Of a stretch of 64,000 nucleotides of DNA, positions 63,784 to 64,000 are shown one piece after another. The position numbers and the translations under genes are program-made. Every line of letters begins with the position of its first letter. The stretch's first letter is position 1. The stretch is from Klebsiella pneumoniae (GTDB lineage Bacteria > Myxococcota_A > UBA796 > SXON01): positions 53,316 through 117,315 of the forward strand of contig CAMAXZ010000011.1 of the NCBI GenBank assembly GCA_945862325.1, written 5' to 3'. The notes beneath the pieces were generated by a model. It was given only the letters and a program-made list of their open reading frames with translations, ran no database searches and was not told the DNA's origin.

Positions 63784-64000
63784 TCACCAGCAGGCGGACG
63801 GGTCCGGCGGGAGCGCGGCCGCCGGTCCGTCGGGCCCGAGGAGGGTGTCCCACGCGGCGGCCTCGGCGGTGAGGGCCGCGCGGACGGATTCGCGCGTGTT
63901 CCAGGCGGTCCACGCGGCGGCCCATCGTGCCGCGCCGCGCCCGCGCAGAACGGGGGGGCCGGGGTCGCGTAGGGGCGGAGGAAGCTCGGTGGGGGGCGGT
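63784..64000 (-). CDS. C-terminal fragment of a gene cut by the right edge
   Basis: On the minus strand a frame is open from the window edge to TGA at 63786-63784 (71 codons). The end of the product is Ala- and Trp-rich (ARWAAAWTAWNTRES, then AWDTLLGPDG) with a Pro-rich part before it. It has no start inside the window. The Trp-rich, Arg-poor composition and the hairpin right after the stop support it as real. No family is recognised. Confidence 0.55.
   Translation of the reverse strand, partial: PPPTELPPPLRDPGPPVLRGRGAARWAAAWTAWNTRESVRAALTAEAAAWDTLLGPDGPAAALPPDPSACW

Noticed and set aside
61107..63872. 921-codon plus-strand frame opposite mutS2
   Set aside because: Antisense to a clear mutS2; composition is the mirror of that gene and no domain is visible.

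Overview
This window (about 70% GC by eye, tightly packed, third codon position dominated by G and C) looks like a chromosome segment of a Myxococcota-type, delta-proteobacterial bacterium. The evidence is two proteins ending in a Cys-Gly-Cys-Ser / hydrophobic / poly-Arg tail (MYXO-CTERM type), many small lipoproteins with Asp/Thr-rich linkers, a DUF1592/DUF1552 pair, and a flagellin with a sigma-28-type promoter. No rRNA, tRNA, insertion sequence, prophage or CRISPR array was recognised. There is no gene-free stretch over 300 bases.

Layout. 1-3.6 kb: a cut-off gene, an XPB-type helicase with its Bax1/DUF790 nuclease partner, and a SUMF1-fold lipoprotein. 3.6-11 kb: a LysR regulator with a palindromic operator, a (DT)17 cytochrome-type lipoprotein, and a minus-strand run of six genes, including a protein with the XPB-associated Helicase_C_3 domain, a DnaQ-type exonuclease and an OmpA-type protein. 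11-12 kb: flagellin. 12-32 kb: an exopolysaccharide locus (galE, Wzy-like, Wzc-like, deacetylase, WbaP-like initiating transferase, three glycosyltransferases of which one is fused to a sulfotransferase, Wzx-like flippase). Inside it sits a six-gene operon: tandem alpha/beta hydrolase, carrier protein, acyl-CoA dehydrogenase, amino acid:[carrier protein] ligase, DUF1839 and a family 2 glycosidase. 32-46.9 kb: lipoproteins, a large ABC permease, Nudix hydrolase, signal peptidase I, transglutaminase, ABC ATPase, an SDR, a PAS-GGDEF-EAL gene split by one in-frame stop, and a MacA/MacB-like exporter. 46.9-59.5 kb: PLP decarboxylase, inorganic pyrophosphatase, a five-gene operon of exported proteins (DUF1552, DUF1592, two propeller lipoproteins, a MYXO-CTERM phosphodiester glycosidase), a CDF transporter and two tandem paralogous lipoproteins. 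59.5-64 kb: DTW-domain protein, sulfotransferase, mutS2, and a cut-off gene behind a perfect hairpin.

How it works together. The most unusual system is the carrier-protein operon inside the polysaccharide locus. Its gene set suggests that an amino acid is activated, loaded on a dedicated carrier, probably oxidised there, and then used in or on the polysaccharide; this last step is inference. Across the window, operon-internal genes overlap as ATGA or TGATG, while first genes very often show a TANNNN -10-like hexamer exactly 5-8 nt before the start codon and no ribosome binding site. This points to widespread leaderless transcription.
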